Below are positions 1 through 8,498 of a stretch of 64,000 nucleotides of DNA, in pieces; positions within the stretch are counted from its first letter, which is position 1; the number at the start of each line of letters is the position of its first letter. The position numbers and the translations under genes were made by a program. The notes under the pieces were generated by a model. It made no database searches and was not told the DNA's origin. It saw only the letters and a program-made list of their open reading frames with translations. The stretch is taken from the NCBI RefSeq assembly GCF_001748085.1, contig NZ_BBZK01000003.1, forward strand, positions 930,001 through 994,000, written 5' to 3'. Source of the stretch: Streptomyces sp. TP-A0874 (lineage in GTDB: Bacteria; Actinomycetota; Actinomycetes; Streptomycetales; Streptomycetaceae).

Positions 1-254
1 AAGAGACCGGGCCGCTGGCCGACCTGCTCCAGGCGCACCCGGAGGTGGTCGCCGTCCTCACCGGCCATGCCCACACCGCGGCCGGCTCGACGTTCGCCGG
101 GCGCCCGTTGATCGTCGGACCGGCGGTCACCTGGACCCTGCGGATGCCCTGGGAGGGCGACGCCCCCGCGGACCGTGAGCAGCCGCCGGGCCTCGCCTTC
201 CACGTCCTGGACGACGACCGGCGCCTGACCACCCACTACCGCGTCGTGATCTGA
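1..254 (+). CDS. C-terminal end of a calcineurin-like metallophosphoesterase (partial)
   Basis: Only the last 83 codons lie in the window; the frame is open from base 3 and stops at 254. The visible part has the run VLTGHAH about 16 codons in. This is the GHxH metal-binding signature near the end of the dinuclear-metal phosphoesterase fold (cyclic-nucleotide phosphodiesterase CpdA/Icc type), followed by the beta-rich tail with a typical 'agtTFAGRPLIVGPAV' pattern. The substrate cannot be told from this fragment. The next gene starts 28 bp downstream on the same strand, so the two may be co-transcribed. The alternative is any other member of the metallophosphoesterase superfamily. Confidence 0.7.
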   Translation, partial: ETGPLADLLQAHPEVVAVLTGHAHTAAGSTFAGRPLIVGPAVTWTLRMPWEGDAPADREQPPGLAFHVLDDDRRLTTHYRVVI

Positions 255-282
255 CCACGCGCCGGCACTGCTCGGAGGCACG

Positions 283-906
283 ATGGTCCGTTCCCACGCA
301 GTCGCCGGGTTCCTGGTGGCGATCCTTCCGCTGATCGCCACCCCGGGAGCCAGCCTGGCCCTGCTGATCCGACACACCTCCGACAAGGGGCGCCGCCAGG
401 CTGTTCCCGTCATCCTCGGCACGGCCACCGGCCTGTACCTCCACGCGGCTCTCGCCGTGGCCGGGCTGTCGGCCCTGGTCATGCACTCCGGTCAGGCCTT
501 CACCGCGGTAAGGATCATCGGTGCCGTCTACCTCATCGGTCTGGGGGTCTGGACATGGCGCTCCACCGCAGCGAACCCGGCGTCCGCCCGCTCCCGCGCA
601 CTGCCGCCGAAGCGGCCGGACTCCGTCTACGCTCAGGCGCTGCTCGCCAACGTCCTCAACCCGAAGGCGGCGTCCATCTACCTGACGCTGGTGCCCCAGT
701 TCATCGCGACCGGTGAGTCCTTCCGCGGTCAGATCCTCGTCCTGGCCACCGCCCACGCGGTGCTGATCACGCTCTGGCTCCTCGTCTGGACCCTGCTCGT
801 CGGCGGCGCCGCGCAGGCTCTGCGGAAACCGGGTTTCCGGAAGGCGATGGCCAGGACCACGTCCGTGATGCTGCTGGCCCTCGGTGTCCGGAGCGCCGCG
901 GCATGA
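283..906 (+). CDS. LysE/RhtB-family amino-acid exporter
   Basis: A 207-aa hydrophobic protein with about six membrane segments. The N-terminal segment carries the family's conserved proline/glycine stretch (LPLIATPGAS, residues about 14-23), and the motif NVLNPKAA near residue 125 is characteristic of LysE/RhtB exporters. Members export amino acids or related small molecules across the cytoplasmic membrane. The start at 283 is supported by a GGAGG ribosome site 5 bp upstream. It follows the phosphoesterase closely and converges with the gene at 953-1738. The substrate cannot be predicted from sequence. Confidence 0.85.
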   Translation: MVRSHAVAGFLVAILPLIATPGASLALLIRHTSDKGRRQAVPVILGTATGLYLHAALAVAGLSALVMHSGQAFTAVRIIGAVYLIGLGVWTWRSTAANPASARSRALPPKRPDSVYAQALLANVLNPKAASIYLTLVPQFIATGESFRGQILVLATAHAVLITLWLLVWTLLVGGAAQALRKPGFRKAMARTTSVMLLALGVRSAAA

Positions 907-952
907 ACCGGCGGCGGCGCCCCGCACGGTGCCGGACGGCCCTGCGAGCAGC

Positions 953-1738
953 TCACCCCGTGATGTTGACCGCGCCGATCACCAGGAGCACCGCCGCCGC
1001 CACCGCGGCTGTCCCCGAGGCTATGCCGAAGCCCAGGAGCCGGTTGTTCTCGCCGCGCAGCAACTCGGCCTCGGAGCGCGTCGACATGATGAAGACCCCG
1101 CGCTCCGCGGGCGCGCCCACCGCCAGCCGGCCGCCGGAAGCGTCGCTCGCCTCACCGTGGACGTAGAGCCGGGTGCCGGGACGGACAACCCACTCCTCCT
1201 CCTTGAAGCCGATGGTGCTGCCGCGCGCGCCGATGGTCAGCGGACCGATCGTCAGCTGCCCTCCGCCGTGGTGCGGCCGGAAGCGGTCGAGGGCCTTCTC
1301 CGCACGGTCGATGTCGTGTCCGGCGGGACGGATCACCGTCTTGCCGGTGCCGTCCTCCAGGAAGAAGGCGGTCTCCGTGGTGTGTTCGGCCACCACCTCG
1401 TGCTTGGTGACGGTGCGCTCCTCGCCGTCGCTGTTCCGCTCGGTCTCCTCGTACTTACGCGTGATCTTGTGCTTGTGCCAGACGCAGGACACCTTCTCCA
1501 GCTCTGAGGTCAGCGTTCCGTTCCGGTGCGGTCGGGCCACGCCCACCACCTCGCAGCGGTGCCGGAACACCCCCTCGCCGGCGGCCTCCACCGCTGCCCG
1601 GTGCAGCTCCTTGAGCTCGGCGGTGGTCAGGGTCTCGGTGGCTTCCATCGAACGGATGCGGCCGTGCGCCCGCCGTGTCAGATAACCGCAGACTCCGGCG
1701 GCAGCCAGCGCGATCAACCCGGCGACGATCCAGACCAT
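953..1738 (-). CDS. GIDE-domain membrane protein (E3-ligase-like family)
   Basis: A 261-aa protein with a transmembrane helix at each end (residues about 1-20 and 235-258) and a soluble domain between them. The central part contains the pattern CEVVGVA ... SCVWHKHKI and later EEWVVRPGTRLYVHGEA. This matches the GIDE domain found in eukaryotic mitochondrial MUL1-type ligases and in many streptomycete membrane proteins annotated as E3 ubiquitin ligase family. There is no RING finger in the bacterial protein, so ubiquitin ligase activity is not implied. A role in membrane-associated sensing or modification is speculation. It converges with the LysE gene and diverges from the nuclease gene at 2132. 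Confidence 0.8.
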   Translation of the reverse strand: MVWIVAGLIALAAAGVCGYLTRRAHGRIRSMEATETLTTAELKELHRAAVEAAGEGVFRHRCEVVGVARPHRNGTLTSELEKVSCVWHKHKITRKYEETERNSDGEERTVTKHEVVAEHTTETAFFLEDGTGKTVIRPAGHDIDRAEKALDRFRPHHGGGQLTIGPLTIGARGSTIGFKEEEWVVRPGTRLYVHGEASDASGGRLAVGAPAERGVFIMSTRSEAELLRGENNRLLGFGIASGTAAVAAAVLLVIGAVNITG

Positions 1739-1969
1739 GCTGCTCCCGCGTGTCCTCGGTGTTCGAAAGCGTGAAGGAATGAGCGGTCAAGTTACCGCAC
1801 CGGCGGGCGGGGCGTTTCAGGAGCTGTCCGGTCGCTGCCAACTGGTCCCGGCCGCCGGGCCGCCGACTGGCCGCAGTCGGACGACCGTGGAGCTGTGCGG
1901 AGCGTCGGCTGAGCGGCGAATCCGCTGAAGAGCCGAGCGCCGAGTAACCAACCGCACATGGACGGGTCC

Positions 1970-1998
1970 TTGACAACTCCCCCCGCGGGGCAAGACAT
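1970..1998 (+). promoter_or_regulatory. candidate promoter of the secreted nuclease gene
   Basis: TTGACA at 1970-1975 and AGACAT at 1993-1998 are 17 bp apart, close to the spacing of vegetative sigma-factor promoters. A second TTGACG begins at 1999. The rest of 1739-2131 shows no gene that I can support. Confidence 0.35.
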
Positions 1999-2131
1999 TG
2001 ACGCGCGTAGAAGAAGGTGCTGGTGAGACCGTACCCCCGGATTGCGGCCGGCGGCCCGTGGCCTGCGGCCGGAACTTCTCGGCTCCGCCCTCGTCCCGGC
2101 GCCGCTGCCCCCACACCCCCCGGAGGGAACC

Positions 2132-3964
2132 TTGCCGAGCAAGTCCTCGTCGCGCATCGCCGCGCTCACCGTCGCCGCCGTCTGCTCCACGCTCACCGCC
2201 GTGGTGCTCACCTCGCCCGCCCAGGCGGACGAGGTCCGCATCCACGACATCCAGGGAACGACCCGCATATCCCCGTTCGCAGGCCAGCAGGTGGCCGATG
2301 TGCCGGGCATCGTCACCGGTGTCCGTACCGAAGGCTCCAAGGGCTTCTGGTTCCAGGACCCGCGGCCCGACAACGACCCGGCCACCAGCGAGGGCATCTT
2401 CGTCTTCACCAACTCCGCGCCCACCGTGGCGGTCGGGGACGCGGTTCGGGTCTCCGGCACGGTCTCGGAGTACGTGCCCGGCGGCGCCTCCTCCGGCAAC
2501 CAGTCGCTGACCGAGATCACCCAACCGACGGTGACGGTGGAATCCTCCGGCAACCGCCTGCCGAAGGCCGTCGTGCTGGACTCCAGGTCGGTGCCCGAGG
2601 CCTACGCGCCGGCCGGCGACCCGGCCGCGGACGGATCGGTCAACGCCCTGGAGCTGCGGCCCTCCCGGTACGCCCTGGACCTCTTCGAGTCGCTGGAGGG
2701 CATGAACGTCCGCATCGGCTCCTCGCGGGTGGTCACCGCGAGCAACCCGTACGGCGAGCTGTGGGTCACCGTCAAGCCCCGGCAGAACGCCAGTGCCCGG
2801 GGTGGCGCCGTCTACGGCTCGTACTCCGACCAGAACTCCGGCCGGTTGCAGATCCAGTCACTGATCCCCGCGGAGGAACAGACATTCCCGGTCGCCGACG
2901 TGGGGCAGCGGCTGCGCGGCACCACCGAAGGCCCGCTGGACTACACCGAGTACGGCGGCTACACCCTCAACGCCCGGACGATCGGCACCGTCGACGGCCG
3001 GTCGCCGGTGAGGGAGACCACCCGCAAGCAGAAGAACGGCGAACTCGCGGTGGCCACCTACAACGTGGAGAACCTCGACCCGACCGATCCGCAGGAGAAG
3101 TTCGACCGGCTCGCCGAGGGCGTGGTGACCCACCTGGCCTCGCCGGACATCGTGGCGGTCGAGGAGATCCAGGACGACAACGGCCCGGAGGACGACGGCA
3201 CGGTCTCGGCGGAGCGTACGGTTCGGCAGTTCACCGACGCGATCGTCGCGGCGGGCGGCCCCCGCTACGACTGGCGCGCCATCGACCCGGTCGACAAGGC
3301 GGACGGCGGGGAGCCCGGCGGGAACATCCGCCAGGTCTTCCTGTTCAACCCGGAGCGGGTCTCCTTCACGGACCGGCCCGGCGGGGACGCCACCACGGCC
3401 GTCGGTGTGACCCGGGCGCGCGGCGGTGCGGCGCTGACGGCCTCGCCCGGGCGGGTCGACCCCGCCGACGAAGCCTGGTCGGACAGCCGCAAGCCGCTCG
3501 CCGGGGAGTTCGTCTTCCGGGGCCGCACGGTGTTCGTGATCGCCAACCACTTCGCCTCCAAGGGCGGCGACCAGGCGCTGCACTCGCAGTACCAGCCGCC
3601 GACGCGCGGCTCGGAGGGCCAGCGGCACCGACAGGCCGAGATCGTGAACACCTTCGTGAAGAAGATCCTGAAGGTGGACCGGAAGGCGCGGGTGGTGACG
3701 CTGGGCGACATCAACGACTTCGAGTTCTCCGGCACCACGCAGCGCCTGGAGCGCGGCGGGGCGCTCTGGTCGGCGATCAAGTCGCTGCCCAGGAACGAGC
3801 GTTACACCTACGACTACCAGGGAAACAGCCAGGTGCTGGACCAGATCCTGGTCAGCCCGGCCGTCCGCCTCGGCGGTCTCAGCTACGACAGCGTGCACAT
3901 CAACGCCGAGTTCGCCGAGCAGAACAGCGACCACGACCCGCAGGTGCTGCGGTTCAAGCCCTGA
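2132..3964 (+). CDS. secreted endonuclease/exonuclease/phosphatase-family protein
   Basis: The chosen TTG start at 2132 sits 5 bp after a GGAGGG ribosome site. It gives a 610-aa precursor with a clean signal peptide (basic n-region, hydrophobic core, cleavage after SPAQA near residue 32). Residues about 33-300 form an OB-like/beta-rich region, and the endonuclease/exonuclease/phosphatase fold begins near residue 303 with ATYNVENLDP. Other active-site blocks are VEEIQDD, ANHFASKGGD, GDINDFEFSG and the terminal SDHDPQV, giving the Asn, Glu, His and Asp set of DNase I-like metal-dependent phosphoesterases. The protein probably degrades extracellular nucleic acid or phosphoesters. An upstream in-frame start at 2042 would bury the signal peptide and is less likely. 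A 40-bp perfect palindrome follows the stop codon. Confidence 0.85.
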   Translation: MPSKSSSRIAALTVAAVCSTLTAVVLTSPAQADEVRIHDIQGTTRISPFAGQQVADVPGIVTGVRTEGSKGFWFQDPRPDNDPATSEGIFVFTNSAPTVAVGDAVRVSGTVSEYVPGGASSGNQSLTEITQPTVTVESSGNRLPKAVVLDSRSVPEAYAPAGDPAADGSVNALELRPSRYALDLFESLEGMNVRIGSSRVVTASNPYGELWVTVKPRQNASARGGAVYGSYSDQNSGRLQIQSLIPAEEQTFPVADVGQRLRGTTEGPLDYTEYGGYTLNARTIGTVDGRSPVRETTRKQKNGELAVATYNVENLDPTDPQEKFDRLAEGVVTHLASPDIVAVEEIQDDNGPEDDGTVSAERTVRQFTDAIVAAGGPRYDWRAIDPVDKADGGEPGGNIRQVFLFNPERVSFTDRPGGDATTAVGVTRARGGAALTASPGRVDPADEAWSDSRKPLAGEFVFRGRTVFVIANHFASKGGDQALHSQYQPPTRGSEGQRHRQAEIVNTFVKKILKVDRKARVVTLGDINDFEFSGTTQRLERGGALWSAIKSLPRNERYTYDYQGNSQVLDQILVSPAVRLGGLSYDSVHINAEFAEQNSDHDPQVLRFKP

Positions 3965-3980
3965 TCCACGGGGGCCTGAA

Positions 3981-4020
3981 GAGCGTCATCCGGGTCGGCG
4001 CGCCGACCCGGATGACGCTC
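3981..4020 (+). terminator. 40-bp perfect palindrome, likely terminator
   Basis: Bases 3981-4000 and 4001-4020 are exact reverse complements (arm begins GAGCGTCATC), 17 bp after the nuclease stop codon. As RNA it would fold into a long hairpin of at least 17-18 bp. There is no T-run, as is usual for streptomycete terminators. Confidence 0.75.
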
Positions 4021-4216
4021 CGTGGGTTCTCAGGGGTTCGCAGACACCGGACCCCGGGCAGGTCGGCTCCCGGGAAGTGGGGAGGAGTCGGACACACCCG
4101 GAAGCGTCGGCTCGAAGAGAGCGGAAGAACCCAGCGGAGAGGCCGATTCCGTTTGGGTCAGGCATGCCTGAGTAGCCCACTCGGAGGTTGGGCCATCTCC
4201 GCTGCCTTCCGGGCGC

Positions 4217-4586
4217 CCTAAGGGTTGTCCCGGCGTACCGCCCACCGCGGTCTCGGGTACCCGGGTCCTCGGCCCCAACGGCCGCGGAGAGTCCACCCTG
4301 CTGCGCCTCCTCGCCGGACTGGGCCGGCCCACCGAAGGCAGCGTCACCGCACACGCCCGGTGGTGTAGGTACCGCCGGACCCTGGCCGACCGGGGGGCCA
4401 GGCCTGGCCTCCGAGACATCTAGGTACCACGTCACCGTCCGGGAGTTGACCGGCGGTTCGGCGGCGTGAGGTGGGGGTTGGCGCCAGGCGGGGGCTCGGG
4501 AGGGCGGTCTCGGGCGTTCGCCGTGCGACGCACCGCCTGCGCTGCCGGGCGCTCGATCCACCGGGGAACACGGGGCAACCCTTAGG
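4217..4586. repeat. inverted 16-bp repeats flanking a 338-bp segment
   Basis: CCTAAGGGTTGTCCCG at 4217-4232 is matched, inverted, by CGGGGCAACCCTTAGG at 4571-4586 with one mismatch. The right copy contains TAGGCT (4583-4588), a good -10 box for the gene at 4676. The repeats could therefore be two promoter copies facing outward or the ends of a vanished element. The segment between them holds the dead ABC-ATPase fragment. No transposase is present and no flanking target duplication was identified. Confidence 0.5.
4250..4423 (+). pseudogene. remnant of an ABC-transporter ATPase (Walker A region)
   Basis: In the frame ending at the TAG at 4421 the sequence reads VLGPNGRGESTLLRLLAG followed by LGRPTEGSVTA. 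This is unmistakably the Walker A segment and the following strand of an ABC ATPase. The invariant Lys of GxGKST is replaced by Glu and there is no start codon or signature/Walker B region. About 40 codons of homology survive. It is either a decayed gene or a fragment carried in with the flanking inverted repeats. Confidence 0.7.
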
Positions 4587-4675
4587 CTGGCCACGCCTGC
4601 GGCCGTGCGCCGTGTTCCGAATCCGCCTGCACCAGCTCAGGCCCGCCCCGATCGGTCTTCCGAGGAGAGCTTCCG

Positions 4676-6199
4676 ATGTCCGCAAAGAGTTCGCCCATGC
4701 CCCCCGTGCGGCTGCTCTCCGAGGCCGAACTCGCCGGCGCGGCCCTCTCCGGGCCGCGGTTGGCCCGGGCCGTCCGGCTCGCCCGGTGGGCCGCCCCGGG
4801 AGTCCGGGTCGACGCCGGCGGGGCGCTGCTGAAGGAGGAGTTGGACGAGGCTACCGCCCACCTGGGCCTGGCCGAGGGCGACGAGGGCAGGGCGGAGACC
4901 GACGAGGCGTGGCTGCTCGCCGTCGACACCGGCCTGGTGGAGGTCGAGGAGGACGGGACCGGCGACCCCTCCGCGACGGAGGACGGCGGCGGTACCGCGA
5001 CCACCGGGGAGACAGCGGCCCGGATCACCGCGGGCAGCCCCCGGGAAGTCCTCGACATCTGGCTCACGGGGCTGGAGGCCGCCCTGTCGGACGCCGCCGC
5101 GCCCGATATCTCGGAGCTGGTGGCGAGCGCCGCCGACGGCGGGGAGGTGGACCTCGGTTCGCTGGAGGCGTTGGACCGGGACCGGGACCAGGAGGGCGCC
5201 TTCCTCGAGAGCGTGTTGCGGCAGCTGTACCGGATCACCGCCCACGAAGGCGGCTTCCCCGAGAAGCCGGTGCCGCTGCCGGCGCTCGTCGCCTCGGTGA
5301 TCGCGCCGCAGGATATGGCCGAGCCCACGGACGAGGTCCTGGAGGAGGTCTCGGCGGCGGTGATGCGGCTGGACGAACGGTTCCGGCTGCTCGAGCCCAT
5401 CGGCCTGCTGGAGTACCGCCCCGTCGACCTGGAGTTCCTGCAGGAGTTCGATGAGCCGGAGACCGAGGAGCCGGGGACCGACGGGCGGGCGGACGGACGG
5501 CCGGTCGGGGCGCAGGGTGCGCCCGACCAGGAGGACCTCACCCGTTACGGGCTGGTGCGACTCACCCCGCTCGGGGTCTACGGGATCCGGGCCGGGCTGC
5601 TTGAGGCGGGCGAGGCCGCACCGCTGGTCGGGGAGCTCGCCGAGGAGGGCGCCACCACTCTCCTGGACCGTCTGCCGGAGTTTCCGGACGCCGCCGCGCG
5701 GGCCGAGATCGAGGGTTGGCTGGGCCGGCGCGAGGTGGTGGCGGCGGCCGGGGAGCTGCTGGCGGCCGGGAGGGGGGACGACGAGCGCGCGCCGTTGCGC
5801 CGCCTCGGCTGTCAGCAGGCCCTCTCACTGCTGCCGGCGGCGGCCGAACCCGCGCTCCGAGAGGTGCTTGACGATCCGCAGCTGGGCGGGCTGGCGAGGG
5901 TCTGGCTCGTCGAACACGGGGCCCGGGACGTGCCCGAGCCCTCGCCGGAACTCGTCTTCTGGCTGACGGTGGACACCATCGCGGCGCAGTTGGCGGCCGG
6001 TGAGGACGCGGCCGAACTGGAAGAGTTGGTGCGGGGACTCGCGGACCAGCACAGCGGCTTCTTCGAGGCGGCCTGGCGGGTGGAGCATCCGGCGACCGCC
6101 GAGGTGCTCGCGGCGATGGGGCGGCTGCATCCCGACCCGCGGCAGGCCAAGGAAGCGCGCACCGCGGCCTTCAAGGCCCGGTCACGCCGGAGGGGTTGA
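4676..6199 (+). CDS. uncharacterised 507-aa protein, paralogue of the gene at 35207-36673
   Basis: No known catalytic motif is visible. The protein is acidic and Leu/Glu-rich. It starts with a conserved block RLARAVRLARWAAPG (residues about 29-43) that recurs as DAVRIARWANDG in the paralogue. The C-terminal third contains alpha-helical, HEAT-like repeats and the shared end pattern LHPDPRQAKEARTAAF. Residues about 85-130 form an acidic, low-complexity linker. The start at 4676 has a GAGGAGA ribosome site. It lies alone between the inverted-repeat segment and a strong terminator. The family is known to me only as hypothetical proteins in streptomycetes, and I do not propose a function. Confidence 0.8.
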   Translation: MSAKSSPMPPVRLLSEAELAGAALSGPRLARAVRLARWAAPGVRVDAGGALLKEELDEATAHLGLAEGDEGRAETDEAWLLAVDTGLVEVEEDGTGDPSATEDGGGTATTGETAARITAGSPREVLDIWLTGLEAALSDAAAPDISELVASAADGGEVDLGSLEALDRDRDQEGAFLESVLRQLYRITAHEGGFPEKPVPLPALVASVIAPQDMAEPTDEVLEEVSAAVMRLDERFRLLEPIGLLEYRPVDLEFLQEFDEPETEEPGTDGRADGRPVGAQGAPDQEDLTRYGLVRLTPLGVYGIRAGLLEAGEAAPLVGELAEEGATTLLDRLPEFPDAAARAEIEGWLGRREVVAAAGELLAAGRGDDERAPLRRLGCQQALSLLPAAAEPALREVLDDPQLGGLARVWLVEHGARDVPEPSPELVFWLTVDTIAAQLAAGEDAAELEELVRGLADQHSGFFEAAWRVEHPATAEVLAAMGRLHPDPRQAKEARTAAFKARSRRRG

Positions 6200-6206
6200 G
6201 GGAGGG

Positions 6207-6241
6207 GGTACGGGTGGTCCGGCGGCCGGACCACCCGTACC
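6207..6241. terminator. 16-bp-stem bidirectional terminator
   Basis: Bases 6207-6222 pair perfectly with 6226-6241 around a 3-nt loop, in the 47-bp gap between the convergent genes at 4676 and 6247. Confidence 0.8.
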
Positions 6242-6246
6242 GGCCG

Positions 6247-7485
6247 CTACAGGGCGCGGGCGCCGGCCTCGACCATGCCGCGCACCGTTCGCGAGTCGAT
6301 GTACTCACCGATGGCCGTCATCTCCCACTCGCCGGAGAACTGCCGGATCAGCTTGCACATCATCACGCCGGTCCTCGGCTCGGCGTGGGTGAGGTCGAAA
6401 CGGACCATCTCCTGGTTGCTGCCGGCGTCCAGCAGCCGGCAGTAGGCCTTCGCGACCTCCGTGAACCTCTGCCCCGAGTAGGAGTTCACGGTGAAGACCA
6501 GTCCGGTGACCTGCGGGGGGATGTTGGCGAGGTGGACGGTGATCGTCTCGTCGTCGCCACCGCCCTCGCCGGTGAGGTTGTCGCCCGAGTGCTGGATCAC
6601 CCCGTTCAGGATGGACAGTTCACCGAAGTAGCAGACGGCGACCATCTGCCGGTCCGGGCCGTAGGCGATGACCGAGGCGTCCAGGTCGATGTCCTTGCCG
6701 CGGTACGCCGGTTCCCAACCCAACCCCATCCTCACCGAGCTGAGCAGCGGTTGACCGCCCTTGACCAGGGAGACGGTCTGGTTCTTCTGCAGGCTGACCC
6801 GGCCCTTGTCGAGGTTCACCTTCCCGCCCGGTGCCGGGGCCGTGGGCGGCGGGGGAGCGGCGAACGGAGCGCCGAAGGGCGCGGCCGGGGGTGCCGGCGG
6901 CGGAGCGGGCTGCGGCGGGACGGGCGGCGGGGCGGTCGGCGGCGGTGGCGCGCCCACCGGGACCGTGGCGGGCTGTGCGGGCTCCTCCTCCACGGTCACC
7001 CCGAAGTCCGTGGCGATGCCTGAGAGGCCGTTGGCGTAGCCCTGCCCGACCGCGCGCGCCTTCCAGGCGCCGCCCCTGCGGTACACCTCCATCACCAGGA
7101 GGGCGGTCTCCGAGCCGAGTTGCGGCGGGGTGAAGGTGGCGAGCACGCTGCCGTCGTCCGCGCTGCGCAGGGTGGCGGTCGGCTCGGTGCCGGCGAAGGT
7201 CGCGCCGGGGGCGTCGAGGCTCGCCGTCACCACGATCTTCTCAATATCCGCCGGCACCGCGGCGGTGTCCACCGTGATGGAGTCGGGTCCGGCACCGCCA
7301 CCGGCCCGGTGGCTCACACCCGGGCCCGTGGGCTGGTTGTAGAAGACGAAGTCGTCATCGGAGCGCACCTTGCCGGAGGCGCCGAGCAACAGGCCCGAAA
7401 CGTCGAGCGGTACGGGAGCCGAGACGTCAACCGTCACCCGGGGGACGCTCAGCGGGATGTTCGAGCCAGGGGTCATAGCGGTCAT
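6247..7485 (-). CDS. TerD-family protein with two TerD domains and a proline-rich linker
   Basis: About 412 aa from the ATG at 7485. The N-terminal TerD domain has the hallmark DDFVFYNQP near residue 50 and LLVMEVYRRGGAWKARAVGQGY, a classic tellurium-resistance/stress signature that forms a Ca2+-binding beta-sandwich. A linker of about 60 residues consisting mostly of Pro and Ala follows. A second, divergent TerD-like domain (from VNLDKGRVSLQKNQTVSL) ends the protein with GEWEMTAIGEYIDSRTVRGM. The family acts in stress and tellurite responses; the mechanism is unclear. No good Shine-Dalgarno precedes 7485, so the start is uncertain and an upstream in-frame start near 7596 cannot be excluded. 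Confidence 0.85.
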   Translation of the reverse strand: MTAMTPGSNIPLSVPRVTVDVSAPVPLDVSGLLLGASGKVRSDDDFVFYNQPTGPGVSHRAGGGAGPDSITVDTAAVPADIEKIVVTASLDAPGATFAGTEPTATLRSADDGSVLATFTPPQLGSETALLVMEVYRRGGAWKARAVGQGYANGLSGIATDFGVTVEEEPAQPATVPVGAPPPPTAPPPVPPQPAPPPAPPAAPFGAPFAAPPPPTAPAPGGKVNLDKGRVSLQKNQTVSLVKGGQPLLSSVRMGLGWEPAYRGKDIDLDASVIAYGPDRQMVAVCYFGELSILNGVIQHSGDNLTGEGGGDDETITVHLANIPPQVTGLVFTVNSYSGQRFTEVAKAYCRLLDAGSNQEMVRFDLTHAEPRTGVMMCKLIRQFSGEWEMTAIGEYIDSRTVRGMVEAGARAL

Positions 7486-7596
7486 GCTGGAGGTAACGAA
7501 CGGTTCAGCTGTGCGGTTCCGTTCCCCGGGCCCGGGCGGCGGGTCGGCGAGACCTCGGCGCCCGCAGTCCTCCCAAGGTGCCACCAGGCTCGGCAT

Positions 7597-7980
7597 TCAA
7601 GGGTCCTCGGGGCTGGCGAGCGCGTGCCGAACGGCCGCCAGCGCCTCCTCGTTGCCGATCCCGAGGTTCCGGACGCCGCCGCGTAGTTGCGCGCGTGGGC
7701 GGCGAGACTGTCCTTGGCATCGGTCCGGGCGGCAGCGGCGGTGACCCGGGTGCCGGCTCCCCTCCCTGCACCAGCCCCGCCGACTCCAGCTCTCGGTAGG
7801 CCCGGACCACCGTGTTGTCGGCCAGACCGAGGTCGGAGGCGAGCTGGCGCACCGGCGGCAGCCGCTCGCCCTCGTCAGGCGGCCGACCGAGATCAGGTCG
7901 GCGAGCTGCGCTCTGATCTGATCGAACGGAGGTACGGGGGTGGCCGGGTCCACCCGGATGGTGAGCGGGCGCCCGGTCAT
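7597..7980 (-). pseudogene. GntR-family regulator with three apparent frameshifts
   Basis: Read from ATG 7980, the three frames in succession give: [19 protein letters not shown]; then [38 protein letters not shown]; then [27 protein letters not shown]; then, back in the first frame, [22 protein letters not shown] and a stop. Together they form one intact YtrA-type GntR winged helix-turn-helix of about 127 residues. At least three single-base slips are needed (near 7870, 7765 and 7678). Either this is a decaying gene or the assembly has indel errors here. The start overlaps the stop of the preceding membrane gene (ATGA), a typical two-gene operon. Confidence 0.8.
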
Positions 7981-8225
7981 GACGGTTCGCCGACGTGGGC
8001 GTGGGGCGCCAGCAGGGCGGCCAGCGACCAGCCGGCGCTCAGCGCCGAGACGAAGGCGGTGGCCCCGAGGCAGCAGAGCGCGGTGGCCCTCATGGTTCCG
8101 CCGCAGGGCAGGCTCAGCACCACCAGCCCCATGCCGGTGGCGACGGCGAAGAGGGGTGCGGCGACCAGCACGCCCCAGGCCCCGATCGTCGCCCGCACCC
8201 TGGCCTGGCGCCGGTCGTCGCTCAC
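7977..8225 (-). CDS. membrane protein paired with the GntR regulator, probably 5'-truncated or frameshifted
   Basis: The GTG at 8225 starts an 82-aa product with two membrane segments (residues about 13-33 and 47-70). Upstream of 8225 the same frame stays open without a start codon and encodes a further good membrane helix (WPVLGGLLVGTAFCGVSLW, about 8233-8289). The true protein is therefore longer, with three or more helices, and its beginning appears to be in another frame or lost. It sits directly before the GntR gene, where YtrA-type regulators often pair with a small membrane protein. No other feature is recognised in 8300-8498. Confidence 0.5.
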   Translation of the reverse strand: MSDDRRQARVRATIGAWGVLVAAPLFAVATGMGLVVLSLPCGGTMRATALCCLGATAFVSALSAGWSLAALLAPHAHVGEPS

Positions 8226-8498
8226 GCCGTGTGTGGTGACGCGCCAGAGGCTGACCCCGCAGAACGCGGTCCCGACGAGGAGTCCGCCGAGGACCGGCCA
8301 GGCGTGGTAGGAGCCGGGCCAGGGGCTCAGCGGCTGGGTCGCGCCACGGCAGGTCGCGGACAGGGCCCGGCCCGGGTGGTCGGCGACGCCCGGTCGGAGG
8401 GCCGGGGGAGGCGCTGGAGGGCCCGTGGTCGTCCTGCCGCAAGGGGCGCGGTCGAGGGCATGGGGGCGCGGCGAGCGGGGGCGACGGGCTCGCCGTCG

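Noticed and set aside
2017..4221. A 734-codon open frame on the plus strand over the nuclease gene
   Set aside because: It is Arg/Pro/Gly-rich shadow coding of the true frame, which has a signal peptide and catalytic motifs. Long spurious frames are normal at this G+C content.
4217..4586. Insertion sequence or MITE
   Set aside because: No transposase and no target duplication seen; recorded only as an inverted repeat.
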